Source: an uncultured Thalassospira sp. (GTDB taxonomy: Bacteria; Pseudomonadota; Alphaproteobacteria; Rhodospirillales_A; Thalassospiraceae). Taken from it: DNA of 24,806 bases. The notes under the pieces are model-generated. The model was not told the DNA's origin. It saw only the letters and a program-made list of their open reading frames with translations, and did not search any database. Shown piece by piece: positions 16,942-24,345 of this stretch. How positions within the stretch are numbered: position 1 is the first letter of the stretch; each line of letters begins with the position of its first letter. The stretch covers positions 1 to 24,806 of the forward strand of contig CAMPHD010000005.1 in assembly GCA_946885765.1 (NCBI GenBank). Reading direction: 5' to 3'. The translations under genes and the position numbers were made by a program.

Positions 16942-16985
16942 TTTAAAGATCACCAGATTCCAATAACATAAGTGCGATCTTTAAA
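16942..16985. repeat. 10-bp inverted repeat upstream of the chemoreceptor gene
   Basis: TTTAAAGATC (16942-16951) and GATCTTTAAA (16976-16985) are perfect reverse complements 24 bases apart, in an AT-rich gap between truA and the chemoreceptor gene. The right arm overlaps a smaller palindrome-like unit (GCGAT to ATCGC, 16975-16990). It could be a paired operator or a long-loop hairpin. No sigma-28 flagellar-type promoter was recognised in the gap. Confidence 0.5.
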
Positions 16986-17101
16986 TCGCTGTACTGGTAA
17001 GTTCTGATCCATGCTGACGGTTGGTCAGGGTCATGGGTTGTGGGCGTTTTTGGCATTGGTGCCGCTTGGCATCATGCATTGGGGTCAGGGGACGATCTGA
17101 T

Positions 17102-18805
17102 ATGTCCAGAAGTATTGTTTTCAAGGTTGCGTTGGCCGCTTTGATCATTCTGATCAGCGGAATTTTCCTGCTTGGCGTGGTAATCATGCAGCGTATCGAC
17201 CAGCAGGTCAGTGATACCAGTCTGCAATCGCAAAAGCTTAACCTGCGTGTTGCAGCATTGTTGCTGCAGGACGCCGATCCGGAATTGAAGGTTACCATCG
17301 GTGCGGATGGTGAAACGACCAAACTGATTTTGCCTGAAATTCCAGACCTGTCATCGCATGAACTAATTGATCGTATCGGGACGGCAACCAGCGAGACGGT
17401 TACGGTTTTTGCATGGGTTCCGGAGGAAAAGGATTTCGTACGTGTATCGACCAATATCATCAAGCCTGATGGTCAGCGTGCCGTTGGTACGATGCTGGGA
17501 AATGGTAGTGCAGCCTATGCACCTGTGACATCGGGTAAAACCTTTCGGGGCGAGGCGGTTATTCTTGGGACCGCTTATATCACTCAGTACACGCCGATCT
17601 TCAATCCTAGCGGAGATGTGGTCGGTATTCTGTATGTCGGGATCGAAAAGGCTGAAGTCACCGAGGTTGCATCGGCTATTCAATGGCGCATTGCTGTGTC
17701 GGGGATTGTTGTAGCTCTTGCTGCGGGAATTCTCTTGGTGGTTTTGCTGCGCTGGCAGCTCGGTCCGCTTCATGTTTTGGGCAATACCATTGCGCGGTTT
17801 GTGGATCGTGATTTTTCCGGCGATGTTGCCTACACGGCGCGCAAGGATGAAATCGGTGTGATTGCTGATGGTCTTGTTCGTTGGAAAGAAACAGCAGGCC
17901 AGATCAAGGAAGCCGAGGAAGCCCGAGTTTCGGCCGAAAAACGTAACGAAGATGAACGCGTTCAGCAGCGCAACCGCCTTGCGAAGGAGCTTGAGGAAAC
18001 TGTCGGGCAGATTGTTTCCTCGGTTCGTCAGGCAACCGAGGGCATGATGCGTTCAACCCGTCAGATGCGGGATTCTGCCGATCATTCGGTTCGCCAAAGC
18101 AGCCATGTCAGTGAAGCGGCCAACGAGTCGGCCCGAAGCGTTCAGACTGTTGCCGCCGCAACCGAAGAACTTTCGGCATCAATTACCGGCATCGGAAACC
18201 AGGTCGACGAATCGACATCAATCGCTGATACTGCGGTGGGTGAAGCATCGCGGGCCAATGAAATGGTTAGCGGTCTTGCCGATGCAGCGGAACGGATCGG
18301 CGAAGTCGTTAGTCTGATTAACGACATTGCGGCCCAGACCAACCTACTGGCACTAAACGCCACGATTGAGGCCGCCCGTGCCGGCGAGGCAGGCAAAGGG
18401 TTTGCCGTTGTGGCACAGGAAGTCAAAAACCTTGCCAATCAGACGGCCAAGGCGACCGATGAAATCGCACAGCAGATCGGGGCGATTCAAAGTGAAACCA
18501 AACTGACGGTCGAGGCCATCGAAAAGGTGACCCAGACCATCGCGACCATCAACGATATCACCAACGGTATTTCAGCATCTGTTTCCGAACAGAATGCTGC
18601 CGTCAGTGAGATCGCCAACAGTGCCGCGACAGCGTCGAGCGGTTCAAGCGAGGTTGTCAGCAATATCGAGGAAATCCATCAGGCCGCAAGCAGCAGCGGT
18701 GCCGCCGCAAGCGAGCTTGATACAAATGTCGGGGCCTTGTCTGGACAGATCGAAACCTTGCAAAAAACCGTGCAGGACTTCCTCAAACAACTGCGCGCCG
18801 GTTAA
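17102..18805 (+). CDS. Methyl-accepting chemotaxis protein with periplasmic Cache-type sensor
   Basis: This transmembrane chemoreceptor signals to CheA/CheW. Numbered from the ATG at 17102 (567 residues), TM1 spans ~7-29 and a periplasmic domain lies at ~31-193. Its second half, [20 protein letters not shown] then [13 protein letters not shown], looks like a Cache_3-Cache_2 sensor. TM2 is ~196-217, a HAMP-like region ~218-270 and the methylation/signalling coiled coil ~290-567. The conserved hairpin tip is [20 protein letters not shown] (408-427). AGGGGA lies 9 bases before this ATG. An in-frame TTG 81 bases upstream is rejected because the added residues are Cys/Trp-rich and displace the membrane anchor. 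No NWETF-like CheR tether is present at the C-terminus (KQLRAG). The ligand is unknown; Cache sensors often bind small carboxylates or amino acids. Confidence 0.93.
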   Translation: MSRSIVFKVALAALIILISGIFLLGVVIMQRIDQQVSDTSLQSQKLNLRVAALLLQDADPELKVTIGADGETTKLILPEIPDLSSHELIDRIGTATSETVTVFAWVPEEKDFVRVSTNIIKPDGQRAVGTMLGNGSAAYAPVTSGKTFRGEAVILGTAYITQYTPIFNPSGDVVGILYVGIEKAEVTEVASAIQWRIAVSGIVVALAAGILLVVLLRWQLGPLHVLGNTIARFVDRDFSGDVAYTARKDEIGVIADGLVRWKETAGQIKEAEEARVSAEKRNEDERVQQRNRLAKELEETVGQIVSSVRQATEGMMRSTRQMRDSADHSVRQSSHVSEAANESARSVQTVAAATEELSASITGIGNQVDESTSIADTAVGEASRANEMVSGLADAAERIGEVVSLINDIAAQTNLLALNATIEAARAGEAGKGFAVVAQEVKNLANQTAKATDEIAQQIGAIQSETKLTVEAIEKVTQTIATINDITNGISASVSEQNAAVSEIANSAATASSGSSEVVSNIEEIHQAASSSGAAASELDTNVGALSGQIETLQKTVQDFLKQLRAG

Positions 18806-18810
18806 GTTGT

Positions 18811-18853
18811 ACTGGAAACTTCGGGTGGGTTAAGGCTCACCCGAAGAACCAGT
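18811..18853. terminator. Shared hairpin between convergent chemoreceptor gene and lrgB
   Basis: CTTCGGGTG (18819-18827) pairs perfectly with CACCCGAAG (18838-18846) across a 10-base loop. An outer ACTGG/CCAGT pair (18811-18815, 18849-18853) extends it after a small internal loop. The right arm overlaps the last codons and stop of lrgB. The T-tracts are poor (TTTCC on the minus strand), so it is a plausible but not textbook bidirectional terminator. Confidence 0.6.
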
Positions 18854-19562
18854 GCCACAGAAACGGAAGTGTCAGTGCAGTGGCAAGGGTATTAAGCCCC
18901 ATCGCCAGGCCGGAAAACGCACCGGCTGTTTCATTGACCTGAAACGCCCGTGCCGTCCCGATCCCGTGTGCGGCAACCCCCATGGCAAATCCGCGCGCAC
19001 GCCAGTCTTTCAATCGTGCCAAATTCATTACCATCGGGCCCAGTGTTGCCCCGACAATGCCGGTTGCGATCACGCAAACCGCAGTCAGGGCGGGGACACC
19101 GCCAATTTCATCGGCAATACCCATCGCAACCGGTGTCGTGACCGATTTCGGTGCCAGTGACGCCAGCGTTTCCGGGCTGGCCCCAAGGACCCAGGCCAGC
19201 ACAACCGTGCTGACACTGGCAACCAGTGATCCGAACAGCACCCCGAAGATAATCACCGGCAAGGCCCGTTTCAGCGTTTCCATCTGGCGAAACAGCGGTA
19301 CGGCAAGTGCCACCGTCGCCGGACCCAAAAGGAAGTGCACGAACTGCGCCCCTTCGAAATAGGTCGCATAAGGGGTGCCGGTACTTTCCAGCAGCAATGC
19401 AATCAAAGCGATGGCGATTACCACCGGATTGCAAACCGGATTGCGGTCGGTTTTCTGATACAGCCAGAACCCGATGGAATAGGCGACAAGCGTAATAGTC
19501 AGGCCGGTCAGCGGCTTGGTCGAAAGATAAACCCAAAGCTGTGTGATATCTGTCTCGCCCAT
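18837..19562 (-). CDS. lrgB: LrgB/CidB-family membrane protein
   Basis: The 241-residue polytopic inner-membrane protein has family motifs FLLGPATVALAVPLF, APKSVTTPVAMGIADEIGG, GIVGATLGP and AAHGIGTARAF. LrgB partners LrgA in a system first described as holin/antiholin-like regulators of autolysis. In some bacteria and in the plant fusion homologue the pair moves small carboxylates such as glycolate or pyruvate. It overlaps lrgA by the TAATG stop/start arrangement, so the two are translationally coupled. Its last codons form one arm of the hairpin shared with the chemoreceptor gene. Confidence 0.93.
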   Translation of the reverse strand: MGETDITQLWVYLSTKPLTGLTITLVAYSIGFWLYQKTDRNPVCNPVVIAIALIALLLESTGTPYATYFEGAQFVHFLLGPATVALAVPLFRQMETLKRALPVIIFGVLFGSLVASVSTVVLAWVLGASPETLASLAPKSVTTPVAMGIADEIGGVPALTAVCVIATGIVGATLGPMVMNLARLKDWRARGFAMGVAAHGIGTARAFQVNETAGAFSGLAMGLNTLATALTLPFLWHWFFG

Positions 19563-19936
19563 TATTTTGCCTCTCCGTCGCTAACGGATGTCTTCGGTTT
19601 GGGAAGAAGTTTCGACATCAGAAGGGCGGTCAAGACCATGGCAAGCAGGGTGGAGAAAATAAGGGCTGCCGCAATCGGTAACCAGTCCCCGCGCAGGCGG
19701 TCAAGCTGTGTCACGACACCGACACCGGCCGGAACGAACAGCAGCGAAAAATGGATCAGAAGGTTATCGGCTGCATCGGTCAAAACCTTGGGCGGGTGGC
19801 GTTTGACGATCAGCCCGATAAACAAAAGCCCAAGTCCGATCACAGGGCCGGGGACCGGCAGGTCAAACAGTTCCGATATCACCTCGCCAAACAGTTGGCA
19901 GACGAGGATCAGGGCAAACGCAGCAATCATCAGCAA
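19562..19936 (-). CDS. lrgA: LrgA/CidA-family holin-like membrane protein
   Basis: The 124-residue protein has four hydrophobic segments and the family stretches LFDLPVPGPVIGLGLLF (23-39) and LLIHFSLLFVPAGVGVV (59-75), followed by a polar tail. It is the first gene of a two-gene unit with lrgB, with which it is thought to act as a membrane complex for autolysis control or carboxylate transport. A GGAGG ribosome site stands close before the start. An 8-bp inverted repeat begins 11 bases upstream of the start codon and may be the operator. No regulator gene is adjacent. Confidence 0.92.
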   Translation of the reverse strand: MLMIAAFALILVCQLFGEVISELFDLPVPGPVIGLGLLFIGLIVKRHPPKVLTDAADNLLIHFSLLFVPAGVGVVTQLDRLRGDWLPIAAALIFSTLLAMVLTALLMSKLLPKPKTSVSDGEAK

Positions 19937-19947
19937 CCTCCCGACAT

Positions 19948-19970
19948 TTATGTCTTTGGATTAGACATAA
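19948..19970. promoter_or_regulatory. Inverted repeat just upstream of lrgA, possible operator
   Basis: TTATGTCT (19948-19955) and AGACATAA (19963-19970) are perfect reverse complements with a 7-base spacer, 11 bases in front of the lrgA start. A protein bound here would cover the ribosome-site/promoter zone, as expected of a repressor. It could also form an RNA hairpin in the leader. Confidence 0.5.
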
Positions 19971-20004
19971 TGACTTTGCGCCCGTTCGACTTTTATTAAT
20001 AACG

Positions 20005-20037
20005 AAAAACGCCCGTGCGGAAATGGCACAGGCGTTT
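20005..20037 (-). terminator. Rho-independent terminator after arsC
   Basis: AAACGCC (20007-20013) pairs with GGCGTTT (20031-20037), and GTGC (20015-20018) with GCAC (20026-20029), with one mismatch between the blocks and a 7-base loop. On the minus strand the stem runs into five T residues (complement of 20005-20009). It lies 26 bases beyond the arsC stop and separates that unit from lrgAB. Confidence 0.82.
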
Positions 20038-20063
20038 GAAGTCATTCGATATTTCAGGTCGGC

Positions 20064-20405
20064 CTAAAGGATTTCCAGAACACTTTCCGGCGGTCGCCCA
20101 AGGGCGGCTTTTTTACCGTTCACCACGATCGGACGTTCAATCGCGCGCGGATGGGCACACAGGGCTTCGATCAACTCGTCACCGCGAAGATCGGCAATGC
20201 CTTCTTCTTTGGCTTCTTTTTTGCGCAGGATATCTTCCGGGGCCATGCCCAGCATGCCAAGAATTTCGTTTAATTCCTGCGGGGTCGGGGGTGTATCCAG
20301 ATATTGGATCACGTCGGGGGTGATCCCCTGTTCCTCAATCAGTGCAAGGGTCTGGCGGGACTTGGAACAACGCGGATTGTGATAGATGCGGACCATCATA
20401 TTCAT
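20064..20405 (-). CDS. arsC: Glutaredoxin-type arsenate reductase ArsC
   Basis: ArsC reduces arsenate to arsenite using glutathione and glutaredoxin. The 113-residue thioredoxin-fold protein has the catalytic Cys in IYHNPRCSKSRQTL (C13). The three arginines that bind arsenate in plasmid R773 ArsC all have counterparts: R61 in ILRKKEAKE, R91 in AIERPIVV and R104 in LGRPPESVL. This favours true ArsC over the Spx/YffB relatives. GGAG lies 4 bases before the first ATG, which supports the start at 20405. No arsR or arsenite pump gene is nearby. Instead the gene follows a glutaredoxin-domain membrane protein by 78 bases, possibly as part of the same transcript. Confidence 0.9.
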   Translation of the reverse strand: MNMMVRIYHNPRCSKSRQTLALIEEQGITPDVIQYLDTPPTPQELNEILGMLGMAPEDILRKKEAKEEGIADLRGDELIEALCAHPRAIERPIVVNGKKAALGRPPESVLEIL

Positions 20406-20483
20406 GGTTCTCCTTCACGCAAAAGACAGCCTGTATCGGTTCTTTTTAGGGGCTGGATTCCGATTGCACCAGTCTGTTGTTGC

Positions 20484-21224
20484 CTATTTCACCATCATCC
20501 AGATCGCCATGGCGACCATCATGATGTTCTCCGTTAGGGAAATGAAACCAAGCGGAACATTGCTGTCCCCACCGACACAGGCACATTTAAGGTCGCGTTT
20601 ATCGATATAAACCGCCTTGAAAACCGATATCGCCCCGATTGTCCCGATGAAAAGGGCAACGGGGACTGCAAGCCACATAAGCGCACCAAAAATCATGAGC
20701 ACACCCGCCAGCGCTTCACCAAACGGGTAAAGATAGGCATATCGCACCCACCTTTGCGCCAAAAGGTCATAACCCAGAAACATGTTCGAAAAGCTTTCCA
20801 GATCCCGAAGCTTCAGGATGGCAAGAATGCACATCGACGTTGCGATGAACCACTCAACCGCCCGAACAGTCAGAAAATCGCCAAATGCAGCCCAGCTAAG
20901 GCCCAGCGCCATAAGGGCTGCCATGCCGAAAACCGCAATGACCGGCTGATAGGTAACCGAATTGCCGTCATGTACCGGCTTGCCGAAATATTCCCGCAAT
21001 TCGTCATGGCCGCCGATCCGTTCGCCATCAATAAATGTCTGGGGTGTCGTATCGACATTGTGTTCGGCCTGAAAGTCGTCGGTTTCTTTCCGGGTGGTCA
21101 GCCAGTGATCATCTACGACGTATCCTTCCCTTTTTAGAAGGTCGCGCGATTTCAGACCGAACGGGCAGATATGCTCGTCCATCACCATCCGGTAAAGCGT
21201 TGCCTTGCGTGTCTGTGCGGTCAT
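20484..21224 (-). CDS. Glutaredoxin-MauE/DoxX-like membrane fusion protein
   Basis: In this 246-residue fusion, residues ~8-82 form a glutaredoxin-like domain with a single active-site Cys (HICPFGLKSRDLL, C20, monothiol rather than CPYC). It also has the glutathione-binding features TTPQTFIDGERIGGHDEL (59-76). Residues ~93-246 form a MauE/DoxX-type four-to-five-helix membrane domain. That domain has a CxC pair (C214, C216) in LKCACVGGDSNVPLGFISLTE, similar to the Cys motif of MauE proteins that deliver reducing or oxidising power across membranes. It probably shuttles thiol redox equivalents between the cytoplasmic glutaredoxin and membrane or periplasmic partners (inference). arsC lies 78 bases downstream and recX upstream on the same strand. 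Confidence 0.82.
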   Translation of the reverse strand: MTAQTRKATLYRMVMDEHICPFGLKSRDLLKREGYVVDDHWLTTRKETDDFQAEHNVDTTPQTFIDGERIGGHDELREYFGKPVHDGNSVTYQPVIAVFGMAALMALGLSWAAFGDFLTVRAVEWFIATSMCILAILKLRDLESFSNMFLGYDLLAQRWVRYAYLYPFGEALAGVLMIFGALMWLAVPVALFIGTIGAISVFKAVYIDKRDLKCACVGGDSNVPLGFISLTENIMMVAMAIWMMVK

Positions 21225-21345
21225 GACTTGATCTCTCTCGTCTTGCCTTGGGGTCTACGCTTTTATGGAACTTGTCTGGGCGGCATTTGTTCCACACAAC
21301 ACGGAAACGCATTCTTTCGGTGCCCGAAAAACGCCAGCACGGCAA

Positions 21346-22065
21346 TCAGATGCCGTCAATCATGGATAACAGATCGTTCAGGTGATCCAGATCGCCATCA
21401 ATGATCCGGGTGGCGGTGTCATAGCCAAATCCCTGCCGGGCAAGTGCGGCCAGATCCTTGTCGCGTTTTTCATCGCGCTGGTCGGGGCGGCGAAACGGGC
21501 CAAGCCGACGGCGTCTGGCATAGGCCGCAGCGGCTGCAAGGTTGGGATCAGTACCCCGGACATCTTCATATGCCGCCTGATCGGCTTCCTGCCTGAGGTC
21601 GGTGATGGTGTCATCGATCATGTGCGATGCAATGCCGCGTGCATTCAGATCGGCGGCAATAACCCGCATAGCCTTGCCCTTGCGCAAAAGCGATCTGGCA
21701 CGTCCCTTGGCATAGGCGGTGTCATTGATAAATCCGGCATTCTCGCAAGTGTTCAGAACGCTTTTCATCCATTCTTCTGCTTCCTGCGGATCGGTGCCGT
21801 ATTCCGCAACCGAAAGCCTGATTTTACCGCGCATCAGTTTTTCAAGCCGGGCGCGCGATGCGGTAAAGCGTTCCAGATACCAAGTGGCATAATTCATCAG
21901 ATAGTCGCGCGTGACCCGGCGCGGCTTTTTGGGTTCGCGCGGGTTGCGATTTTTGGCTTTTCCCTTTGTGTTGTTCGTAAAACGGGCGTTCCCGCCAATT
22001 TTTTCCGATCCACTGTCAGAGGCCAAATCACTGTGTTTTTCGTGTGATTCTTTCATTTCATCCAA
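21346..22065 (-). CDS. recX: RecX-family regulatory protein
   Basis: RecX binds RecA filaments and inhibits them. The 239-residue protein has the three-helix repeats typical of RecX: YLERFTASRARLEKLM (63-78), then GFINDTAYAKGRARSLLRKG (111-130) and IAADLNARGI (136-145), and a weaker third repeat ending LARQGFGYDTATRII. It is longer than the usual ~150 residues because of a polar, Lys/Arg-rich, probably disordered N-terminal tail (1-50). recA is not in the window. It is divergent from the YadH-like permease gene across 85 bases. The 121-base gap to the next gene on the same strand holds nothing recognisable. Confidence 0.82.
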   Translation of the reverse strand: MDEMKESHEKHSDLASDSGSEKIGGNARFTNNTKGKAKNRNPREPKKPRRVTRDYLMNYATWYLERFTASRARLEKLMRGKIRLSVAEYGTDPQEAEEWMKSVLNTCENAGFINDTAYAKGRARSLLRKGKAMRVIAADLNARGIASHMIDDTITDLRQEADQAAYEDVRGTDPNLAAAAAYARRRRLGPFRRPDQRDEKRDKDLAALARQGFGYDTATRIIDGDLDHLNDLLSMIDGI

Positions 22066-22150
22066 TGCTGATCAATACGCACCCTTGCACTTGATGCCCA
22101 ACTCTCCCTATTTTACCGGCAATTGTCTGCTTTTTTCCGAAGGATTTTTC

Positions 22151-22945
22151 ATGCAAGAGCTAGCACCGCGTCAAATGGGCGCGATCAACTGGCTCGGTCT
22201 GTGGACGCTTTATGCCAAGGAAGTTCGACGTTTTCTGAACGTCCATCTGCAAACCATCGGGGCCCCGGTGGTTACCAGCCTGTTGTTCATGGCGGTCTTC
22301 CTTCTGGCACTCGGGCGCGCGGTCGAGACGGTAAACGGCGTTCCTTTCGCCACCTTCCTTGCCCCCGGTCTGGTCATGATGACCATGGCCCAAAATGCCT
22401 TTGCCAATACTTCGAGCTCGATCATCATCTCGAAGGTACAGGGCAACATTGTTGATGTTTTGATGCCGCCGCTTTCGGCCGGTGAAATGGTTGCCGGTTT
22501 TGCATTCGGTGCGGTGACGCGCGGGATTATGGTTGGTGTTGCCACCACCATTGTCATGGCGTTCTTTGTTGATGTCGGCATCCATAATATATGGGCAATC
22601 CTGTATTTCGGGATTTCGGCGTCGCTGATGTTGTCGCTGCTTGGTATTGCCGGTGGTGTCTGGTCCGAGAAATTTGACCATATCGCGGTTGTCACCAACT
22701 TTGTCATCACCCCGCTTTCCTTCCTGTCGGGTACATTCTATAGCGCCGAAAACCTGCCCGAAGCTGGCAAGGTGCTGGTCCATTACAACCCGTTCTTCTA
22801 CATGATTGACGGGTTCCGCTATGGCTTTACCGGGGTTTCAGACGGCACGGTAATGACCGGAGTTGTGGTCTTGGCTGTGGTCAATGTCCTGCTTTGGATT
22901 TTGTGCTATCGCATGATCAAAAGCGGTTACAAGCTTAAGGCCTGA
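22151..22945 (+). CDS. YadH-like ABC-2 type transporter permease
   Basis: The 264-residue inner-membrane protein has six hydrophobic segments and clear resemblance to E. coli YadH and NodJ-type ABC-2 permeases: YAKEVRRFLNVHLQTIGAPV (21-40), FLAPGLVMMTMAQNAFANTS (69-88), NFVITPLSFLSGTFYS (183-198) and NPFFYMIDGFRYGF (213-226). The frame is open for 80 codons upstream, but the ATG at 22151 has AGGA 6 bases before it and matches the family N-terminus. ABC-2 permeases need an ATPase partner, normally encoded next door. Here the flanks are recX (divergent) and argD, so the ATPase must be elsewhere. The substrate is unknown (drug, lipid or polysaccharide export is typical). Confidence 0.9.
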   Translation: MQELAPRQMGAINWLGLWTLYAKEVRRFLNVHLQTIGAPVVTSLLFMAVFLLALGRAVETVNGVPFATFLAPGLVMMTMAQNAFANTSSSIIISKVQGNIVDVLMPPLSAGEMVAGFAFGAVTRGIMVGVATTIVMAFFVDVGIHNIWAILYFGISASLMLSLLGIAGGVWSEKFDHIAVVTNFVITPLSFLSGTFYSAENLPEAGKVLVHYNPFFYMIDGFRYGFTGVSDGTVMTGVVVLAVVNVLLWILCYRMIKSGYKLKA

Positions 22946-22986
22946 TCGCCAAAACAGTGCGACTTTCAGCATTAAATTCCGTTTAA

Positions 22987-23019
22987 GGGCAGCATTCCGC
23001 ATTGGATGCTGCTCTTTTT
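22987..23019 (+). terminator. Rho-independent terminator after the permease gene
   Basis: GGGCAGCAT (22987-22995) pairs with ATGCTGCTC (23006-23014), nine pairs with one G-T wobble and a 10-base loop, followed directly by TTTTT. It lies 41 bases after the permease stop and insulates argD-argF. Confidence 0.88.
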
Positions 23020-23055
23020 CATATCAGCCCTGTCCGCATACGGGGTTTTGCGCCG

Positions 23056-23084
23056 TTGACAGAGGTCAGGAATCTCTTGATACT
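23056..23084 (+). promoter_or_regulatory. Putative sigma-70 promoter of argD-argF
   Basis: A consensus -35 TTGACA (23056-23061), a 17-base spacer and -10 GATACT (23079-23084) lie 77 bases before the argD start. The predicted start point is near 23091. The spacer contains one copy of the 10-mer GGTCAGGAAT, which recurs in the leader hairpin. Confidence 0.72.
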
Positions 23085-23131
23085 CCGCGGCTTCCCGGTA
23101 TTCTGCCGGAACTGACCTTCTGGTCAGGAAT
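23064..23131 (+). promoter_or_regulatory. Repeated GGTCAGGAAT and leader hairpin upstream of argD
   Basis: GGTCAGGAAT occurs at 23064-23073, inside the promoter spacer, and again at 23122-23131. The second copy forms the right arm of a hairpin, CTGACC (23112-23117) with GGTCAG (23122-23127) and loop TTCT, followed soon by ATTTTTA. This could be two regulator sites or a small attenuator-like structure. No leader peptide with arginine codons was seen. Confidence 0.4.
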
Positions 23132-23161
23132 GATTTTTACCCCTGATTGAGGAATGAAGAA

Positions 23162-24334
23162 GTGATTACTCCCGTCATGCCGACCTACGCGCGGGCCGAT
23201 CTGGCCTTTGAGAAAGGTGAAGGACCTTATCTCTATGCGCAGGATGGCCGACGATTCCTCGATTTCGGGACGGGCATCGCGGTAAATACGCTGGGTCATG
23301 CCCATCCGCATCTGGTTGAGGCGATCACTGAACAGGCCAAAAAGGTCTGGCATACCTCGAACCTGTACCGGGTGCCTGGGCAGGAAAAGCTGGCTGCGCG
23401 TCTGGTTGAAAATACCTTCGCCGATACGGTGTTCTTCTGTAACTCCGGGGCCGAGGCCAACGAAGCCGGCATCAAGATGCTGCGCCGTTACCAGTATGTC
23501 AGCGGTCATGCTGAAAAGAACCGGATTCTGGTGGCAACCAATGCCTTCCATGGCCGGACCCTTGGCACCCTGACCGCCGGTTATAGCGATAAATACCGCG
23601 AGGGCTTTGGCCCGATGCCCGATGGCTTCGACCGCGTTGCATTTGGTAATCTGAATGAATTGCGCGATGCGATCACGCCTGAGACAGCCGGTATTCTGGT
23701 CGAACCGATCCAGGGTGAAGGCGGTATTTGCAAGGCCCCCGAAGGCTATCTTGAAGGTTTGCGCAAGGCGGCTGACGAGTTCGGCCTGCTTGTGATGTTT
23801 GACGAGGTTCAGACCGGTGTTGGCCGTACGGGCAAGCTTTATGCCTATGAATGGTCGGATATGAAGCCCGACCTGATTTCATCGGCCAAGGGGCTTGGCG
23901 GTGGTTTTCCGGTCGGTGCGTTGCTGGCGACCGAACGCGCGGCACAGGCACTGCCCGCCGGGATGCATGGTACGACCTTTGGTGGCAACCCGCTTGCCAT
24001 GGCGGCGGCCAATGCGGTTCTTGACGTCATCCTTAAACCCGGTTTCATGGACAATGTTCTTGCCATGAGCCAGTTGATCCGTGACGGCCTTGCGGCCATT
24101 GCCCGAAAACATCCGGGCTTTATCGCGGAAATTCGTGGCATGGGCCTGCTTTTGGGTATCAAAACTGTGCCGACCAATGTTGATGTTGTCGCCAAGTTGC
24201 GTGAACTGGGTCTTTTGACCGTCCCGGCCGGTGACAATGTGGTGCGCCTTTTGCCGCCGCTTAACATCACAAAAACCCATGTCGACGAGGCGCTGGCAGC
24301 AATTGATGCCGCCGCGGCAGCCTTGGCGCAATAA
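23162..24334 (+). CDS. argD: Acetylornithine/succinyldiaminopimelate aminotransferase
   Basis: ArgD is a class III PLP transaminase that converts N-acetylglutamate semialdehyde to N2-acetylornithine, often also serving lysine synthesis. Numbered from GTG 23162 (390 residues), PLP-site residues are visible: [12 protein letters not shown] (94-105), the aspartate in [12 protein letters not shown] (D214) and the Schiff-base lysine in [11 protein letters not shown] (K243). TTFGGNPLA marks the phosphate loop from the partner subunit. A TTG at 23147 is in frame, but its bases form part of the GAGGA ribosome site for the GTG, 8 bases before it. The N-terminus [13 protein letters not shown] also fits the family. 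argF follows after 11 bases, so the two form an operon. Confidence 0.95.
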   Translation: MITPVMPTYARADLAFEKGEGPYLYAQDGRRFLDFGTGIAVNTLGHAHPHLVEAITEQAKKVWHTSNLYRVPGQEKLAARLVENTFADTVFFCNSGAEANEAGIKMLRRYQYVSGHAEKNRILVATNAFHGRTLGTLTAGYSDKYREGFGPMPDGFDRVAFGNLNELRDAITPETAGILVEPIQGEGGICKAPEGYLEGLRKAADEFGLLVMFDEVQTGVGRTGKLYAYEWSDMKPDLISSAKGLGGGFPVGALLATERAAQALPAGMHGTTFGGNPLAMAAANAVLDVILKPGFMDNVLAMSQLIRDGLAAIARKHPGFIAEIRGMGLLLGIKTVPTNVDVVAKLRELGLLTVPAGDNVVRLLPPLNITKTHVDEALAAIDAAAAALAQ

Positions 24335-24345
24335 GGAAGACTGAA

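Noticed and set aside
16943..16975. Sigma-28 (flagellar) promoter for the chemoreceptor gene
   Set aside because: A TAAA occurs, but the sequence 15 bases later does not resemble GCCGATAA.
21280..21345. Terminator-like hairpin (TTTCGG/CCGAAA) after recX
   Set aside because: The stem is only 6 pairs and is not followed by T residues on the minus strand.
21911..22150. 80-codon upstream extension of the YadH-like permease
   Set aside because: It overlaps recX on the other strand and is not permease-like; the ATG at 22151 has an AGGA site and a family-type N-terminus.
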